From: Rheum nobile
Lineage: Eukaryota; Streptophyta; Magnoliopsida; Caryophyllales; Polygonaceae
DNA: 64,000 nucleotides
Assembly: GCA_027886185.1 (NCBI GenBank)
Contig: WOAB01000011.1
Span: 10,496,001-10,560,000, forward strand
Direction of reading: 5' to 3'
In this document: piece after piece, positions 1 through 10,808 of the stretch
Layout: every line of letters begins with the position of its first letter
Numbering within the stretch: the stretch's first letter is position 1
Position numbers and translations under genes: made by a program
Notes under the pieces: generated by a model
The model's database searches: none
Seen by the model: only the letters and a program-made list of their open reading frames with translations
Told to the model about the DNA's origin: nothing

Positions 1-347
1 TAGAAAGAAAATTAATATCTCCAAGATATTGTATCAATGAAATAAAAACATTTTAAAAATCAAAAATTATATGTAAACTAAAAAGGAAGATGTGTTTCCG
101 AAATTGGAAATAAAGAAGATATGGATTGGATTTTTAAAAAAAAATGAAATTATGTGAAAAATTATAGTGATGACATGTAGCAAAGTTGATTTGGTTTATT
201 ATAGAGGTGACATGTGCCCTTAGTAAGATTATACTTTAGTATTTATATAGTAGATTATGGACTTCAACTGATTTGATTATTTTTATGCAAGGAAATTAAA
301 GTTGCCATTTATAAGAAATTAATATTCATTGCATATATAGTATTACA
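1..347. other. AT-rich intergenic DNA
   Basis: Very AT-rich sequence with many stops in all frames. I see no gene, RNA or recognisable element. It lies outside the inverted terminus of the MULE that starts near 348. Confidence 0.5.
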
Positions 348-517
348 ATTTTTCTAATGTGTGCTCATGATCACATATTAAGAATCTAGATTTGGAAACT
401 ATTTTCAAAATATTCCCTAAAGTAGAAGGGATAAAGATGTAATTGCAAGAATATCAGATTTTCAATAACAACTTGCAAAAAACCCATGTTTTAAAAAGTA
501 TTGCAAAAGTACCAAAT
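348..517 (+). repeat. left terminal inverted repeat of the MULE
   Basis: The inner part (441-517) contains AATTGCAA, then TTTTAAAAA, then TATTGCAAAAGTACCAA, and aligns with the reverse complement of 17185-17261. The outermost part (348 to about 370) carries TTTTTCTAATGTGTGC, repeated inverted at about 17346-17362. The stretch between is less conserved. Long degenerate inverted ends fit a MULE. Confidence 0.65.
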
Positions 518-914
518 TTTTGTACTTTTTATGGTATTTTTGCTATAGATATGGTATGAATTTATCTTTTCTTTTCAATGAAATATCCTTAAAAGTTGAC
601 TAATATTTTCTCCAAAAAAGATAAAAGAAATCCCTAATCTCTCCTTAATTTTTCTCCCTACCGGTGGCAGCCCCATCCCATCAACCTGCTATGGCCTCAA
701 GCTACCTCCTAGAACTGTACCTTTATTAAAATTGGCGGGCAATTATCCCTCCAAAAGAAAATTAATCTCCTCCTTCAGTCCTTAATCCCTCTAGCGTAAC
801 TCACTCTGCCTAACAACAATCCTTGGATATTCCTGAAGAACTTCAAAGCGGCCTGACTCTAGCATTTACTCCACGTGAGATATTTCGCACCTGACGCCCT
901 CCATTAAAGCTTGA

Positions 915-3837
915 ATGGGTAAGTAAATTCTCCTGAAAAACATTCGATTTTTCCCCTTCTGTATACGTGAAGTTCAAAAACCTTTTTTATTTGTAGGTAC
1001 GAAAGTAGTGTATGTGAAATTCATCAGTGGTGGAGAATGGAAACAACAAGGGAAAAGGTGGTTGTATGAGGGTGATAGAACAGTGAAAGCCATGTTGCTT
1101 TCCCTTGACATGGACTTGGCTACACTGCGCAACAAATGGATTGAGAAGAATCCATTTGATGAAGAGAAGTTGTTTGTGCAAATGCAATATGTTTATCAAA
1201 ATAAACCAGAACTTCCACCGATCGTTATAAATGATGACGACGATCTTGATGCGTTCAAGTTCTTGAACAACGGTGGAGAAAATGCATCAGAGTGGAATAT
1301 TGAGTTGTACACCAACCTTTTAAAGAAGGAAGAGATTCGAAGTGAAAGGGCTGAACATCGTACTCTTCCTTCTCCAACAGCTCCACCACCAACTCAGAGC
1401 CAAGACAATAAAGACTTTTTCAGGTCATTTTTTCAAAAAGTCAGAGCACCCGACACTGATGTCAGGTCAGTCAATGAAATTATTGAAGCTGACAATGAAG
1501 CAGAGTTAAAGAGATTAAAAAGGGAAGAAGTGAGGGGGGAAAACAAGAGAAAGTGTCCCATGATACTGGAAGACATTATATCATTGAGCAGCGATGATGA
1601 GGACATTGAAGCTGCTACATCAAGAAACAAAGGAAAGGAGAAAATGACTGATTATGCCAATTGTGGGGATTCTTTGGATGATGAAATAGGAGATGGTTTT
1701 GATTACGAGGGATGCTATCAATCAGGTGATGATGATCGTGTTGATGGAGGTGATGGTTTAGGGTATGCTTCAGGTGATGATGTAAATACTATTGGTCTTG
1801 ATGATGTGTGGGAGGAAATAAATGGCAATGAGGGAACATACAACGAGGAGAAAATAGAGGAGGATCAAGAAGAAGAGATTGATGTTGATGAAGACATGCT
1901 TAGAGAGATTGAAAAGAGGTACTGTCCAGCGGAGAGGGACATGCAATGCATGTTAGTTAAAGATGAGGAAACAAGTCCTCATATCCAACAATGAAGGTTG
2001 GTCAGATCTTCAATTCTAAGGAAGAGTTCAAAGCTGCACTCTTTTCCCTGGCAATGGAAAATTTCTATGAGATGCGTGTGAAGAGGTTCGACAAGTCCAA
2101 TTATGATGTTGAGTGTGTTGACGACAAATGCACCATCGTTTGTCGTGGTTCATTGTATCGAAAAACGTCCTTGTTTAAGGTGCGACAATATGTGGCGGAT
2201 CATACCTGTGGCATGAGAGTAAACCACAATCATCACAAAGGAGCAACTTCTCGGTTGATTACCGAGAAAGTACTTCACAAGTATGTTTTTCTTTCCTTTG
2301 AACAGTTTTTCTTATCAAAGGCCAATATGAATGCATTTATAGATTCACTTCGTGACATCTCAGGTTTTTAAACGGTCGTAAAGGCCTCCGTGCTTCAGAA
2401 ATTCAGGATTTCATGTTAGAGCATGGGATAAGAACAAGCTACTACAAAGCCAATCGAGCGTGGCTCTTCGCCCAGGATATGGCACATGGTACAGCTGAGG
2501 ATAGCTATACGGCAATGTACTCTTACATGCACATGTTAGAGAAATCTAATTCGGGAACATACACGAGAATAGTCAGAGATGCTGACCAATGCTTCAAGTA
2601 TGTCTTCTGTACTTTAGGTCCATGGATAAGGGCAGTGCCACATCTAAAAAAGGTTAGTACAACGGCTTTAAATTCAGTCCTATTATTGTCAATGTCAGGA
2701 CAAAAAGTTTCACTGTCAGGTCAAAAGCCTATATGAGTGCATGTGTGACAAACAGAACAAGCATCATAAGTCAGGCCATATATGGTTGTTTGCAAAGCAT
2801 ATCATCACATTTTCAGGGCAACTATTGACAACATAGTTTTACGTATGTAGGTAATATCAGTTGACGACACTCACCTGACAGCCATGTTCAAGTGGATACT
2901 TCTCCTGGCTACGGCACAAGACGGAAACAGCCAAATATATCCACTTGTTGTTGCCGTTGTTAACAGTGAGAACGATGATGCATGGTCATTTTTCTTCAGT
3001 GAATTGAGGGTTGTTGTTTCTGATCATCCCGAGTTGTATTTCGTGTCTGACCGTCATGTTAGCATTGGGAAGGCTCTGAGAAATAGCTATCGTTTTGCCA
3101 AGCATGGATATTGCATATATCACATATACCAAAACTTCAAGAGGAAGTTTGGCAGGCAATACCTCTTCGGCATATTCAAAAACGCTACTCAGGCTTACAC
3201 AGTAGTTGAGTTCAATCATCAGTTTGCTCAAATAACAGCTGCATCTCCAAAGATTGGTCAATATCTAAAAGAAGCTGGAGTTATAAACTGGGCGAGGGAG
3301 CATTTTCATGGGAACAAGTTTAACATCATGACAAGCAACAACATCGAGTGTCTTAATGGCCTGTGGAAAACATAGCGTCAGTGGCCTATTCTTGCTCTTT
3401 TTGATGTGATTCTTGAGACCATTTCCAAATGGTTTTGTGAAAGAAGGGAAACGGCTTCAAAATAGGACCAATATTTGTCACCCTTTGTGTACACGCTGGT
3501 AGAAGTGAACTACAGAAGGTCAACTAAGATGAGTGTTCGAAGACTTAGCCAGTTTGAAGCAGAGGTTATGCAAGGAACTATCAGATACTCTATGAACCTT
3601 AATGCTCGTACATGTGATTGTAAGTGATAGAGGAGTGCAACTCACTAATCTCGTCCATCCCATGTTCAAGAACGACTGCGTGAGAGAAGTGTACAAGGAA
3701 ACTGTGCATTTTGTTCCTCCCACAAACCGATGGTCAGTTCCTGAAGTTGTGTCATCCACCAGATGCTATGCACCAAAGGTAAAACGTCCTCCTGGAAGGC
3801 CACGTATTAACCGATACAGGGCGACGTGGGAGACGAA
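915..3837 (+). pseudogene. MuDR-type MULE transposase, 5' part, broken
   Basis: A spliced model explains the pieces: ATG at 915 in a four-base coding exon, then 997-1994, about 1991-2280, 2364-2652 and 2851 onward. The product begins with a PB1-like region (YVKFISGGEW), a long acidic segment and then a MuDR DNA-binding domain (about 1991-2280; MKVGQIFNSKEEFKAAL). The MULE catalytic domain lies at 2851-3375 (VDDTHL with the first catalytic Asp, DGNSQIYPL, SDRHVSIGKAL with the second Asp, CIYHIYQNFK). Inactivating lesions: a frame change near 1990, in-frame TAG at 3373-3375 and 3463-3465, and a further frame change before 3602 where the SWIM finger should be. The GRP-rich tail (3602-3837) stops at a retrotransposon insertion and resumes at 12171. 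Confidence 0.85.
3833..3837. repeat. left target-site duplication of Athila-like element
   Basis: ACGAA directly before the TGACGGGG start of the left LTR. The other copy is ATGAA at 12166-12170. The single difference is C to T at a CpG, as expected from methyl-cytosine decay. Confidence 0.8.
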
Positions 3838-5184
3838 TGACGGGGCTAAAGATGCGCAATGCAAATATCGTTGATTAGCCTTATCAAAGTAAAAAGTCCT
3901 AACAGACCTACTAAACATATGTATAGTAAGCAAGCAAGGGTCGAACCCACAGGTAAGGTCTGATGCAGTATGCAATTGTGAATGACAAGTAACAAGCAGG
4001 GGGGTTTAGTTATCACGAGAAAGCAAAGCAAGCAAAGCAAACAAGTTTGGTTGAGTTGAGAAAATATAATGGGAAAGTAGTCCTACTAGAGAGATATCCA
4101 CAATACAGAGATATAATTTGATCACAGAAATCTATGTAATCCAAGTTTTTTTACTATCCTTATAGTTGTTCCCATCCTGATCTTAAGTACTATCGATTCT
4201 CACAGTTGTCGATAGACTTATCACTATGTCACTGGTAAAGTACCTCCGATTCTCACAGTTGTCGGTATACTTTACCACTGATGCAGCAATAGCAATACAC
4301 ACAAGGATATAAGATACATACAAATAGAAAGACGTATTAATACTCGCATGCAACTGACTCTCACTCACAATTGTACGCTCGGAACCCCTATACGCACAAT
4401 TGTGTATGCCACTAGATATGCACTCGGAACCCCTATATGCAATCCTAGCAATTGACAAAGAGTATTCAACCTAGTTGATCAGGCTAAGAAGAACAACAAG
4501 AAATCAATATTCAATATAACCAAGAGAATCAAACCAACATTTATAAGGATAAGAACAAGGAATAGAAATCTCACAAACACATCAACTGTATTGCTTCAAT
4601 CGTCTAGTAGAACAGAGGGAAGTTGGTTCTCCATTCAAACGAGAATGAAAACTAAGGGAAATAACATCTGAAATAAAGCAGTAACGAGTTGTGTTCTAAG
4701 TGTCTCCCTCTTAACCTAGAAAGAGGGCTTAAATAGTCTTCAGAAAACTAGGTTAAACTAATGAAAATAATAAAGGAAACAAAATAATAAAAATAACAAA
4801 ATCTGAAAACAATAAAAGGAAATAAAAGTCTTCAGACGCGCGGCACTTAACACGGCCACCGCGGGGCGTCAGGCTTTCCACCGCGGGGCTTCATTCTTCT
4901 CTGAGAGTCACCGCCGGGCCGCGGTGACTCTGGCGCGGGGCGGTGAGCTAGCTCACTCTCTTCTTCTGTTGTTCTTCATTACTACCCAGTGTTGGTAGTC
5001 TTCTCCATGCATGCTCCAGCAGCTCCATCTCCATCCTCATGTCTCCATCTAAGCTGTAAATCCAGGAATATCTTCACTTCTCTCCATAACTTCTGAATCA
5101 CAGACTTAGCCTAAAAACCACTCATAAATTCCTCCAAATCATGCTAATAATTGCTAGTAAAGGTGTATGAAATAACACCTATCA
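3838..5184 (-). repeat. 3' LTR of Athila-like element
   Basis: A 1,347-bp terminal repeat, TG...CA bounded, lying left because the element runs on the minus strand. It contains two copies of CGATTCTCACAGTTGTCG and the CACCGCGGGGC motif cluster near 4855-4950. Compared with the other LTR it lacks about one 20-bp motif unit and carries a small duplication near 4021. Short ORFs inside are shared with the other LTR and are not genes. Confidence 0.92.
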
Positions 5185-5185
5185 A

Positions 5186-5200
5186 ATTCCCCCATACTTA
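5186..5200 (-). other. polypurine tract of Athila-like element
   Basis: On the minus strand the sequence directly before the 3' LTR reads AAGTATGGGGGAAT, a G-rich purine run in the correct position to prime plus-strand DNA synthesis. A similar purine run occurs at about 5775-5787 inside the element. Confidence 0.7.
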
Positions 5201-5951
5201 GACCTTTACTCGTCCCGAGTAAGATAAAGAAAAACCTACTCTCTCAATCAAACACCAAGGCCTCAGGAAGTACAAGAAAATAAGACACTAGCAATTACAA
5301 CATATCAACAATAAGCTCTAGACAACCAAAACAAGGGATGCAAAGATAATTCTAATCCTAACTCCAATCTAGCTCCTTATCGCTCCAGAATGGCCTACTC
5401 GAACTCCTTATACCACCTCTTCTTATGACACCTTGCCAAGAATAGAGAGAAATCCTAAAATCACTCTTCTTCTTTTTCGCTCATCTTGCCAAGGCGCCCT
5501 TTCGGGTTTTCACCAAGGCACTCATTTCATTTTGCTAGATATCTCACATATACTCACATCACTCCAGTCCACTTTTGCCATGGTCTATACCAGCCGGACT
5601 ACCTGCTTTTTACCTGAACTGCCCTTTCGGGTTTTCAGCTCATCCCAGGATTTTGATTGCCTTTTTACTTCTTTTTGGCTTTTTCGATTTTTTTTTTAAA
5701 TCAAATGGGAAATACAGCACACGAAAAGAAAACAATATGTACAAAGGATAGACAGATAGCAAGTCTAAATCCCTCCCCCATACTTAAACCGAACATTGTC
5801 CTCAATGTAGAAAAGAGAACAGCAAAGGAAATAGGGGAAGAAGAAAATAAACTCACTGCGGGTCTGATGGTGGTGGTGGTGGGAACCTCCCGAAGTAGTC
5901 CCTCATATGAGCGTACATACTGTCCAGACGCTCATCTAAATCAGCATGGAG
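5201..5951 (-). other. 3' untranslated region of Athila-like element
   Basis: Non-coding DNA between the 3' ORF stop and the polypurine tract. It holds a second PPT-like motif near 5775 and no ORF that I believe. Confidence 0.6.
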
Positions 5952-7094
5952 TTAGGTCTGCCAAGTCTGCAGACCGGTCTCTACTCGGGTGTTCCAATGC
6001 GTCTGCTGCACTGAGAATGCATCAAATCTCAAAAACAACTCATGCCAAGGTGTGGTAGGACTGTAAGAAGACGAAGGCGCATCATAAAGTGTAGGCATAG
6101 GAGTGTCCTCGCCCGCAAACTCAACAGCAGCAGCAGCACCACTAGGGCCCTCTCCATACGGGCCTGAAGGAGCAGCAGCAGGGGTATCATCAGTCGTCAT
6201 TCTTCTATCACTAGAGATCCACCAATCCGCAAATGAAGGTGAATAGGCGAACTCCCGTGGAAGAATCAGAATGTGGCCTTCATATGACGACCAGACTAAA
6301 TCACCATCCTTTCCCAATGGCTTCAGCATCGAGCACACCTTCATGTGTGCCATATCATACACCATGTAGGCAACAGGCCGAGGGATCTGATCGTAAGCTA
6401 TCACTCCAGCACAAAGGAGGGTAATCAGACCACCCCCATAAATATCATGTGGCTCACCATCACGAATCCTCTTCAAGGAACCCAAAAAGAGGGTAGCCCA
6501 ACATGGCGTGTACGTGACAACCTCCAAGATGCTCATAAACCACTGGAAATCCTTCAGAGGGACCTTACCATCATCAGCATGGCCAAAGAAGTGTCTCATC
6601 ATCACTTTGTGGATCAACCGTAGACACGGGTTCACCAGCTTCGAGTTCACCTCCTGACCCTTCCTGAACGTCCTGCCCGTAGCAGCCTTCCAGAACTCCA
6701 TCATATCAGACTCTAGAATGCCACCAGACCACCCATCAGTTGGCAGCTTTGTAATGCCCAGGGTAGCACACACCACCTTAGGGGACAACGAATAATCACG
6801 CCCGTTGTAAGTGAACGTGACCCTCATCATCCTCTTGTCGTCTAAGCCATCAGAGTACCTCTTGAAGGAGGCGATGAACTGGTAACAAAGCTTGGGATAC
6901 GCAGGGGCAGCTAAGTTCAGAAACATCCCCAAACCACACTGTGCTAAGCACAGGGACACACATGCCAACAAACCAAACTCAGCCAATGTCGGCTTGTCAA
7001 AGAATTTTGTCGCCAACACCTTCCTTTCTTTCACCACATTGTAGACCTCATTCTCATCCCTCGTAGACACTTGCTTCCGACCCTTAGGTGCCAT
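5952..7094 (-). CDS. 3' ORF of Athila-like element, plant retrotransposon ORF-1/Transposase_32-like protein
   Basis: An uninterrupted 380-codon ORF starting at MAPKGRKQ. An upstream ATG at 7133 is in frame, but the basic MAPKGRK start fits better. The central part (FGLLACVSLCLAQCGLGMF, then YNGRDYSLSPKVVCATLGI, then FQWFMSILEVV) resembles the putative plant transposon domain found in the extra 3' ORF of Athila-group elements. The C-terminal third is Ala/Pro/Ser-rich. Its role is unknown; the same position in some Athila elements holds an env-like gene, but I see no clear membrane or fusion segments here. It is intact although the element lacks pol, which hints that it may matter to the element. 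The family call is by resemblance. Confidence 0.7.
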   Translation of the reverse strand: MAPKGRKQVSTRDENEVYNVVKERKVLATKFFDKPTLAEFGLLACVSLCLAQCGLGMFLNLAAPAYPKLCYQFIASFKRYSDGLDDKRMMRVTFTYNGRDYSLSPKVVCATLGITKLPTDGWSGGILESDMMEFWKAATGRTFRKGQEVNSKLVNPCLRLIHKVMMRHFFGHADDGKVPLKDFQWFMSILEVVTYTPCWATLFLGSLKRIRDGEPHDIYGGGLITLLCAGVIAYDQIPRPVAYMVYDMAHMKVCSMLKPLGKDGDLVWSSYEGHILILPREFAYSPSFADWWISSDRRMTTDDTPAAAPSGPYGEGPSGAAAAVEFAGEDTPMPTLYDAPSSSYSPTTPWHELFLRFDAFSVQQTHWNTRVETGLQTWQT

Positions 7095-7934
7095 AAGTAA
7101 TGAATGTAGAATTTCAAAACGAAGGGCAACCAAGAGAACTTACAAACGAGCAAACACGCAGCCAAGTGGTCTCGCCGCGGGTCGGTGAACGAGTCGCCGG
7201 GTCGCGGTGGGAAAACTGGGAGCTTTGGCTGGGTCCCGATGGAGTCTATGCGGGGTGGTGGCAGCGACGCGAAGCAGGGCAGCGCGAGGCGGAGCGACAG
7301 CGAGGCGGGACTGAAGCGACGCAGTGGGGTTATGTTTGGCTGGTTTGTGAGGCTAGACTTCCAATTGGTGAATTGGGGGCTAATTCGGATCAAGGTCGAG
7401 AGAGATTTGAGGAAGAATGGGGGATTTGGCTTTTGGGAGCTTGAGAGGTGTGCTGGGGATGGAGTGTTTGTGAGTATGGGGGCTAGGTCAGGGAAGGGAA
7501 AGTGAAAGGGAAGAAAGGGATGATGGGGCCAGGTATGTACCATGACCCAAAGAAAAATCTTGGCCCAAAGGGGCCCAATCCGTCAAATCCTTCGTAACAA
7601 CTCAAGAAATAAAAAATTTACGCACCCGTTTAAGGTTTTTTCGGGCCCTTTATTCTTGTTTTTTTTTCGGAGTTGAGAAGGTATACCAGACATTCACCGC
7701 GGGGTGGTAGGCTCCACCGCGGGGTGGTGAGGATCGCCGCAGGGCGGTGAGATGAACTGGGACACTGTCTCCTCTCTATTTACTTTCGTACCTGAAATGT
7801 GAGTAACATGCGAACGAAACAAAGCAAAATAAATTACGAAAATAATCTAAAGAAAACTCAGAGAACAATAACCACGGGTTGCCTCCCGGACAGCGCCTTG
7901 GTTAACGTCGTTGGCTCGACGTACTGCAGATCAA
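7094..7934 (-). other. spacer where pol is missing
   Basis: Between protease and the 3' ORF there are only about 840 bp, with no reverse transcriptase, RNase H or integrase motifs on either strand. It includes three CACCGCGGGG motif units at a 20-bp period around 7697-7752. ORFs on both strands across 7031-7543 have composition-biased translations and look like chance. Confidence 0.7.
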
Positions 7935-9512
7935 TTACCACCTGGAATAGGATCCCCTCGGAATCCTCCTACTCGTCTCTTCCTGTTGAGACTTCCCATG
8001 GAAAGGTTTAGACCTTAAGCCATGTTCCCTCTTTGCCATTGACTCTATGCTTACTTCATTTGGAGTATCTCCCCTATACTTAGAGCGATATGGGGGCCGA
8101 TATGGCTCAATCTGAATATGTTGCACATCACTGGATAAAGGCTTACAGCCTTGTATGGTTAGTACAGGGGGGCGAGTGCCCAAAATGGAGGGAATGGAAT
8201 CTCCTATGTCATCCAACAAGACATCACCAACATGTAACTCATGCGACTCAATAGGTTCATCAATAGTAGAACACTTAACTATGGTCTCTACTGCACTAGT
8301 TTTAACATTGTCATGCACATGATCATCAATATCACTAATGAAGCAAGGAGCAGGTAATTCAATAGAGTTGGCTTTATGAATATTATGTTCAAAAATTATT
8401 CCATCAAATTCCATAGTGAAAATTCCACTGTCTACATCAATCTTTGTCATGGATGTTTTCATAAAAGGTCGCCCTAGCATAACTGGAGCAACCTGCTCAT
8501 CATAGTCCATATCCATAACAAAGAAGTCAGCAGGAAAAATCAAAGAGCCTATCCTCACAAGAACATTTTCCACAACACCCTTAGGGGGTACACAAGAACC
8601 ATCAGCAAGTTGTATAACAATGTTAGAATCATGCAAGGGTCCTATTCCTAAATCCTCAATCAAAGAATAGGGTAACACATTAATTGAGGCACCCAAGTCT
8701 AACAAGGCTTTCTCAAATCGATGCTCACCTATAGTGATAGGAATAGTAAATGTACCTGGATCCTTGCACTTCTCAGGCATGCGTCTCTGAACTACTGCTA
8801 ACACATGTTCACTCACTGGAATCTTCTTTTGAGCCTTCTGCTTCTGAGTCCTCTTCACGGTGCACAGCTCCTTCAAGAACTTGGCATATCGAGGGATAGC
8901 CTTGATAAGCTTGATCAAGGGAATGTTCACCTCACAGTCCTGAAATGTCTCGAATAGATCGCTGTCTTCAGCTACTCTCTTGGCCTTCAGCGCCTCAGGG
9001 AAAGATGATGGTGGCTTCTCAGAACCTAGAGGGGGAAACACGGGGCGAACGTAGTCATCAATACAAGTTTCTTCAGCGGAGTCGGGTTCTCGAAGGCCAG
9101 GTCGCGGTAAGTCCACCGCGGGGCGTCGATCATCACCGCGGGGCGGTGAGGTCGCGGCGTGTTTACTGAGTTCAGCCGTCGGGTCGCGGCCAGAGTCGCC
9201 ACGGGGCGGTGGCTTCAGCGTTTCTTTCCTGGCTCCTTCTTTAATTTCTGGCCAGGCCGCGGTGGCATCCACCGCGGGGCGTTCGGTGATTTTCTCCTTC
9301 TCGATCTCGTTTTCCTTCTCAGCTATAGGAGCAACGTCTAACTTTTTACCACTTCTGAGGGTAATAGAGCTCACATTCTCCCTTGGGTTCACAGTAGTCT
9401 GAGATGGCAAGGAATTAGATGTCCTCTGGTCAAGTTTGGTCACAACATCAGCAAGCTGGCCAATCTGTCTATCCATGTTCTTAATACTTGACTCAGTAGC
9501 CTGCACATGCAT
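7935..9512 (-). CDS. Athila-like gag C-terminus and aspartic protease
   Basis: A 525-codon ORF continuing gag in another frame. It opens with a linker (QATESSIKNMDRQIGQLA, then SSITLRSGKKLD, a common Athila landmark). A Pro/Arg-rich insert follows, encoded by the CACCGCGGGG repeats at about 9105-9275. Then comes a retropepsin-like domain: FEKALLDLGASINVLP with the catalytic Asp (D-L-G is usual in this group), LADGSCVPPKGVVENVLV and VMLGRPFM. The C-terminus does not reach the reverse transcriptase. The upstream frame LTQHFAMHVQ shows that gag and protease were one ORF before a one-base insertion near 9534. Confidence 0.85.
   Translation of the reverse strand: MHVQATESSIKNMDRQIGQLADVVTKLDQRTSNSLPSQTTVNPRENVSSITLRSGKKLDVAPIAEKENEIEKEKITERPAVDATAAWPEIKEGARKETLKPPPRGDSGRDPTAELSKHAATSPPRGDDRRPAVDLPRPGLREPDSAEETCIDDYVRPVFPPLGSEKPPSSFPEALKAKRVAEDSDLFETFQDCEVNIPLIKLIKAIPRYAKFLKELCTVKRTQKQKAQKKIPVSEHVLAVVQRRMPEKCKDPGTFTIPITIGEHRFEKALLDLGASINVLPYSLIEDLGIGPLHDSNIVIQLADGSCVPPKGVVENVLVRIGSLIFPADFFVMDMDYDEQVAPVMLGRPFMKTSMTKIDVDSGIFTMEFDGIIFEHNIHKANSIELPAPCFISDIDDHVHDNVKTSAVETIVKCSTIDEPIESHELHVGDVLLDDIGDSIPSILGTRPPVLTIQGCKPLSSDVQHIQIEPYRPPYRSKYRGDTPNEVSIESMAKREHGLRSKPFHGKSQQEETSRRIPRGSYSRW
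9100..9290. repeat. CACCGCGGGGCGGTG near-palindromic motif cluster inside the protease gene
   Basis: Several copies of a GC-rich 15-mer whose halves are inverted (CACCGC and GGTG around a GGGGC centre), some spaced 20 bp apart. The same motif occurs in both LTRs (4855-4950, 11817-11935) and in the spacer at 7697-7752. Inside the gene it encodes the Pro/Arg-rich segment, so the repeat invaded or expanded in coding DNA without breaking the frame. Confidence 0.75.
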
Positions 9513-10749
9513 GGCGAAATGCTGAGTCAGAGTCCTTTAGCATCTCTTCGGTAGAAGCACCAGAGCTTTGGCCTTGAGGCCTCTGTTGGTATGGGACTCT
9601 CTGTTGGTACTGTTGTTGTGCAGGCTGTTGACCACCTTGAGGGTCACTCCATCTAAAACCTGGGTGGTCTCGCCCTCTCGGATTATAATTGGGCTGTCCA
9701 CCAAACTGTGGTCTAAGGGGTCCATAACCTCCTATAGCATTAACTTCAGCAACACCCTCCTCCTGTAGCTGAGGACAAGCGTCGGTGGGGTGGTATTGAT
9801 CAAAGCAAAGCCCACATGCTTTAACTTGTTGAGGGGCGTTCTGATTCGCCATCCTCTTCACCATCTCTTTCAGCTTAGCTAGCTCAGTCAACACTGGGCT
9901 TGGTCCTGCAGGGGTCACAGCATTGACCGCCTTCCTTTGGTATGTCTTCCCAAAACTCCTGGTTCTCTCACTCATCTCCTGGAATCTCTCCATGGCTGCA
10001 TCCGGTGTCAGATTCAGAATGCTTCCACCACAAGCAGCGTCAACCATCCTTCTCTCTTGGTCCAGCAGACCATTGTGTAAATAGAGGACAAGGTCCTGCT
10101 TGGCGTATCCGTGGAATGGGCAGCTAGAGCAAAGCCTCTTGTACCTCTCAAGATAATCATACAACGTCTCATCACCAGCCTGCTCAATATTGACAATTGC
10201 CTTTTTCAAGGCATTCGCCTTCTTCGTTGGAAAGTACTTGTCCAGGAATGCCTTGTGCAGTTTATTCCAGGTATCTATGGTTCCTGATGGCAAGTGATAG
10301 TACCAGTCGCTTGCATAGTCTAGCAGGGAGAAACCAAAAGCTCTCATCTTGATTTGGTCTTCCGTCACGTTCCTGGGCTTCATAGTCATGCAGACATTGT
10401 GGAACTTGCCCAGGTGAGAGATCGGGTCTTCTCCACTCAAACCGTGGAACTTTGGGAGATAAGCAACAACTCCAGATTTCAGCTCAAAATTCACCCCTTC
10501 GCCAAGTGCAGGGATGACGACAGCCAGGGGTTGTGCTCCAATATTCGGCTCAGTCAATTCTCTCAGAGTCTCAGCCATTGCGACATTAGGGATGTTAATT
10601 GGCTCAGTCGGCTCAACGACCTCAACCTCGACTTCTTCTTCTCCTTGATCGCGTAGGTTCGCACGGAACGATCTGTCGACTTCTGGATCAAAAGCTACGA
10701 GAGGAGAGTCAGTAGAACGAGTGTCGACCATAAGATAGGTCTCCACCAA
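9493..10749 (-). CDS. Athila-like gag (frameshifted at its 3' end)
   Basis: A 418-codon ORF with a second possible start at 10731 (MVDTRSTDSPLV). It has the retrotransposon gag domain: KFHGLSGEDPISHLGKF, DYASDWYYHLPSGTIDTW, FLDKYFPTKKANALKKAI and ETLYDYLERYKRLCSSCPFH. A CCHC-like knuckle follows (CGLCFDQYHPTDAC). It overlaps the protease ORF by 20 bases in a different frame. The neighbouring frame restores a normal Athila linker, so a one-base insertion near 9534 probably separated them. Gag would form the virus-like particle. Confidence 0.87.
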   Translation of the reverse strand: MVETYLMVDTRSTDSPLVAFDPEVDRSFRANLRDQGEEEVEVEVVEPTEPINIPNVAMAETLRELTEPNIGAQPLAVVIPALGEGVNFELKSGVVAYLPKFHGLSGEDPISHLGKFHNVCMTMKPRNVTEDQIKMRAFGFSLLDYASDWYYHLPSGTIDTWNKLHKAFLDKYFPTKKANALKKAIVNIEQAGDETLYDYLERYKRLCSSCPFHGYAKQDLVLYLHNGLLDQERRMVDAACGGSILNLTPDAAMERFQEMSERTRSFGKTYQRKAVNAVTPAGPSPVLTELAKLKEMVKRMANQNAPQQVKACGLCFDQYHPTDACPQLQEEGVAEVNAIGGYGPLRPQFGGQPNYNPRGRDHPGFRWSDPQGGQQPAQQQYQQRVPYQQRPQGQSSGASTEEMLKDSDSAFRHACAGY

Positions 10750-10787
10750 AAATCAATCACAAAAACACACAACAAAACAGAAAACTT

Positions 10788-10804
10788 TCCCGGCAACGGC
10801 GCCA
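10788..10804 (-). other. primer-binding site, tRNA-Asp type
   Basis: Four bases inside the 5' LTR the minus strand reads TGGCGCCGTTGCCGGGA, matching the 3' end of plant tRNA-Asp, the usual primer of Athila elements. This supports orientation and family. Confidence 0.8.
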
Positions 10805-10808
10805 AATT

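Noticed and set aside
4183..4458. 91-codon ORF present in both LTRs (also 11145-11420)
   Set aside because: Lies wholly inside the LTR and owes its repeat to LTR identity; no domain, and AT-rich control sequence is expected there.
5433..6058. Plus-strand ORFs in the retrotransposon 3' region
   Set aside because: Opposite to the coding strand of the element, no domains, partly antisense to the 3' ORF.
7031..7543. Overlapping ORFs on both strands upstream of the Athila 3' ORF
   Set aside because: Composition-biased translations in GC-richer DNA without domains; probably chance.
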